Shown here piece by piece: positions 5,150 to 5,416 of a DNA stretch of 5,416 nt. A model generated the notes under the pieces. The model was given only the letters and a program-made list of their open reading frames with translations, was not told the DNA's origin and did not search any database. How positions within the stretch are numbered: the first letter of the stretch is position 1; each line of letters begins with the position of its first letter. This stretch comes from Glo-17 sp964549735. GTDB taxonomy: Bacteria > Krumholzibacteriota > Krumholzibacteriia > LZORAL124-64-63. The position numbers were made by a program, and so were the translations under genes. The stretch covers positions 1-5,416 of the forward strand of contig CAZJWO010000162.1 of the NCBI GenBank assembly GCA_964549735.1, in the 5' to 3' direction.

Positions 5150-5226
5150 TGGTCGGGGCGGCGGGATTTGAACCCACGACCCCTTGCCCCCCATGCAAGT
5201 GCGCTACCGGGCTGCGCCACGCCCCG
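5150..5226 (-). tRNA. tRNA-Pro, anticodon GGG
   Basis: The minus strand gives a full cloverleaf of 77 nt. Acceptor CGGGGCG (5226-5220) pairs with CGCCCCG (5160-5154), then A and an encoded CCA (5152-5150). The anticodon stem is CTTGC/GCAAG with loop ATGGGGG, anticodon GGG at 5192-5190. The T arm is GTGGG-TTCAAAT-CCCGC with one wobble pair. It decodes CCC and CCU. It shares the whole acceptor arm and TTCAAAT loop with the CGG isoacceptor at 2065-2142 but differs in the anticodon arm and by one base in the D loop, so the two are paralogues and not a recent copy. An intrinsic terminator follows. Confidence 0.97.
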
Positions 5227-5324
5227 ACCAAGAACACGGCTTCGCCGGCGGGAAGAACCCCACCCGGGACGGCCAAGTTAACCACGCCTCGCGTCACGCA
5301 CAAGCCGATTCTGGCAGCAACGCG

Positions 5325-5416
5325 TCACTCCGCGGCCGCGCGCCGGCGTTTCGCCGGCAGGGAGCGCACCAGGTCGAGGATATCCGCCAGTTCCCGCCGC
5401 ACGAGCGCGAGTTGCT
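5325..5416 (-). CDS. C-terminal end of an unidentified gene, possibly a MerR-type regulator
   Basis: Only the last 29 codons and a TGA stop (5327-5325) are inside the window. The peptide runs Q-L-A-L-V-R-R-E-L-A-D-I-L-D-L-V-R-S-L-P and ends in KRRRAAAE. A leucine heptad-like helix at the very end suits the C-terminal coiled coil of MerR-type regulators, and in Pseudomonas-like genomes a merR-type gene behind ihfA lies next to a tRNA-Pro. Both points are suggestive, not proof. The 98 bp between its stop and the tRNA (5227-5324) hold no clear terminator and only a weak promoter-like pair. Confidence 0.6.
   Translation of the reverse strand, partial: QLALVRRELADILDLVRSLPAKRRRAAAE

Noticed and set aside
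5018..5194. Extended N-terminus for the TPR protein
   Set aside because: It would run through the terminator and into tRNA-Pro(GGG); ATG 5017 has a good ribosome site.
5342..5358. Perfect inverted repeat GCCGGCG-TTT-CGCCGGC
   Set aside because: It lies inside coding sequence, has no T-run and can arise from GC-rich codons for Leu-Pro-Ala-Lys-Arg-Arg.
1..5416. CRISPR array, insertion sequence or integrase
   Set aside because: No regularly spaced repeats, transposase motifs or tyrosine recombinase signature were found on either strand.

Overview
The window looks like one end of an assembled contig from a high-GC gammaproteobacterium. The evidence is the gene order surE-pcm followed by a small membrane-protein gene, the GC-rich codon use and the GC-rich tRNA-Pro genes. 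The genus cannot be fixed from this sequence. The first 45 bases are not biological. They read as the 3' part of an Illumina dual-index P5 adapter: ACAC, then an 8-base i5 index CCTATCCT, then the TruSeq read-1 primer ending in GATCT. Real sequence starts at 46, inside a gene.

Left part (46-1980, + strand): a four-gene operon that looks like a defence cassette. It holds the last 37 codons of a DNA methyltransferase, a full-length PaeR7I/XhoI-family type II restriction endonuclease (predicted target CTCGAG), and two small unrecognised helical proteins. The second of these carries an RNxxxH motif of the HEPN ribonuclease type. Every junction overlaps by 1 to 4 bases, so the four genes are probably translationally coupled. 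The two extra genes are the most interesting part of the window: they are tied to a type II restriction-modification system and could be an accessory or back-up layer.

Junction (1981-2142): immediately after the operon come a palindrome, a good sigma-70-like promoter with a perfect TATAAT, and two 10-bp direct repeats with an 11-bp period. Then comes the 3' end of tRNA-Pro(CGG) on the minus strand. This is the layout expected of a genomic island integrated at a tRNA 3' end, but no integrase is visible in the window.

Right part (2143-5416, all minus strand): ordinary chromosomal genes, in transcription order from the right. They are the 3' end of an unidentified gene (possibly a MerR-type regulator), tRNA-Pro(GGG) with an intrinsic terminator behind it, a zinc-ribbon plus TPR protein, surE, pcm, a small multi-drug export family membrane protein, and finally tRNA-Pro(CGG). 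The four protein genes are packed with overlaps or a 1-bp gap and form one operon. SurE (nucleotidase) and Pcm (isoaspartyl repair) are a classic stress-survival pair.
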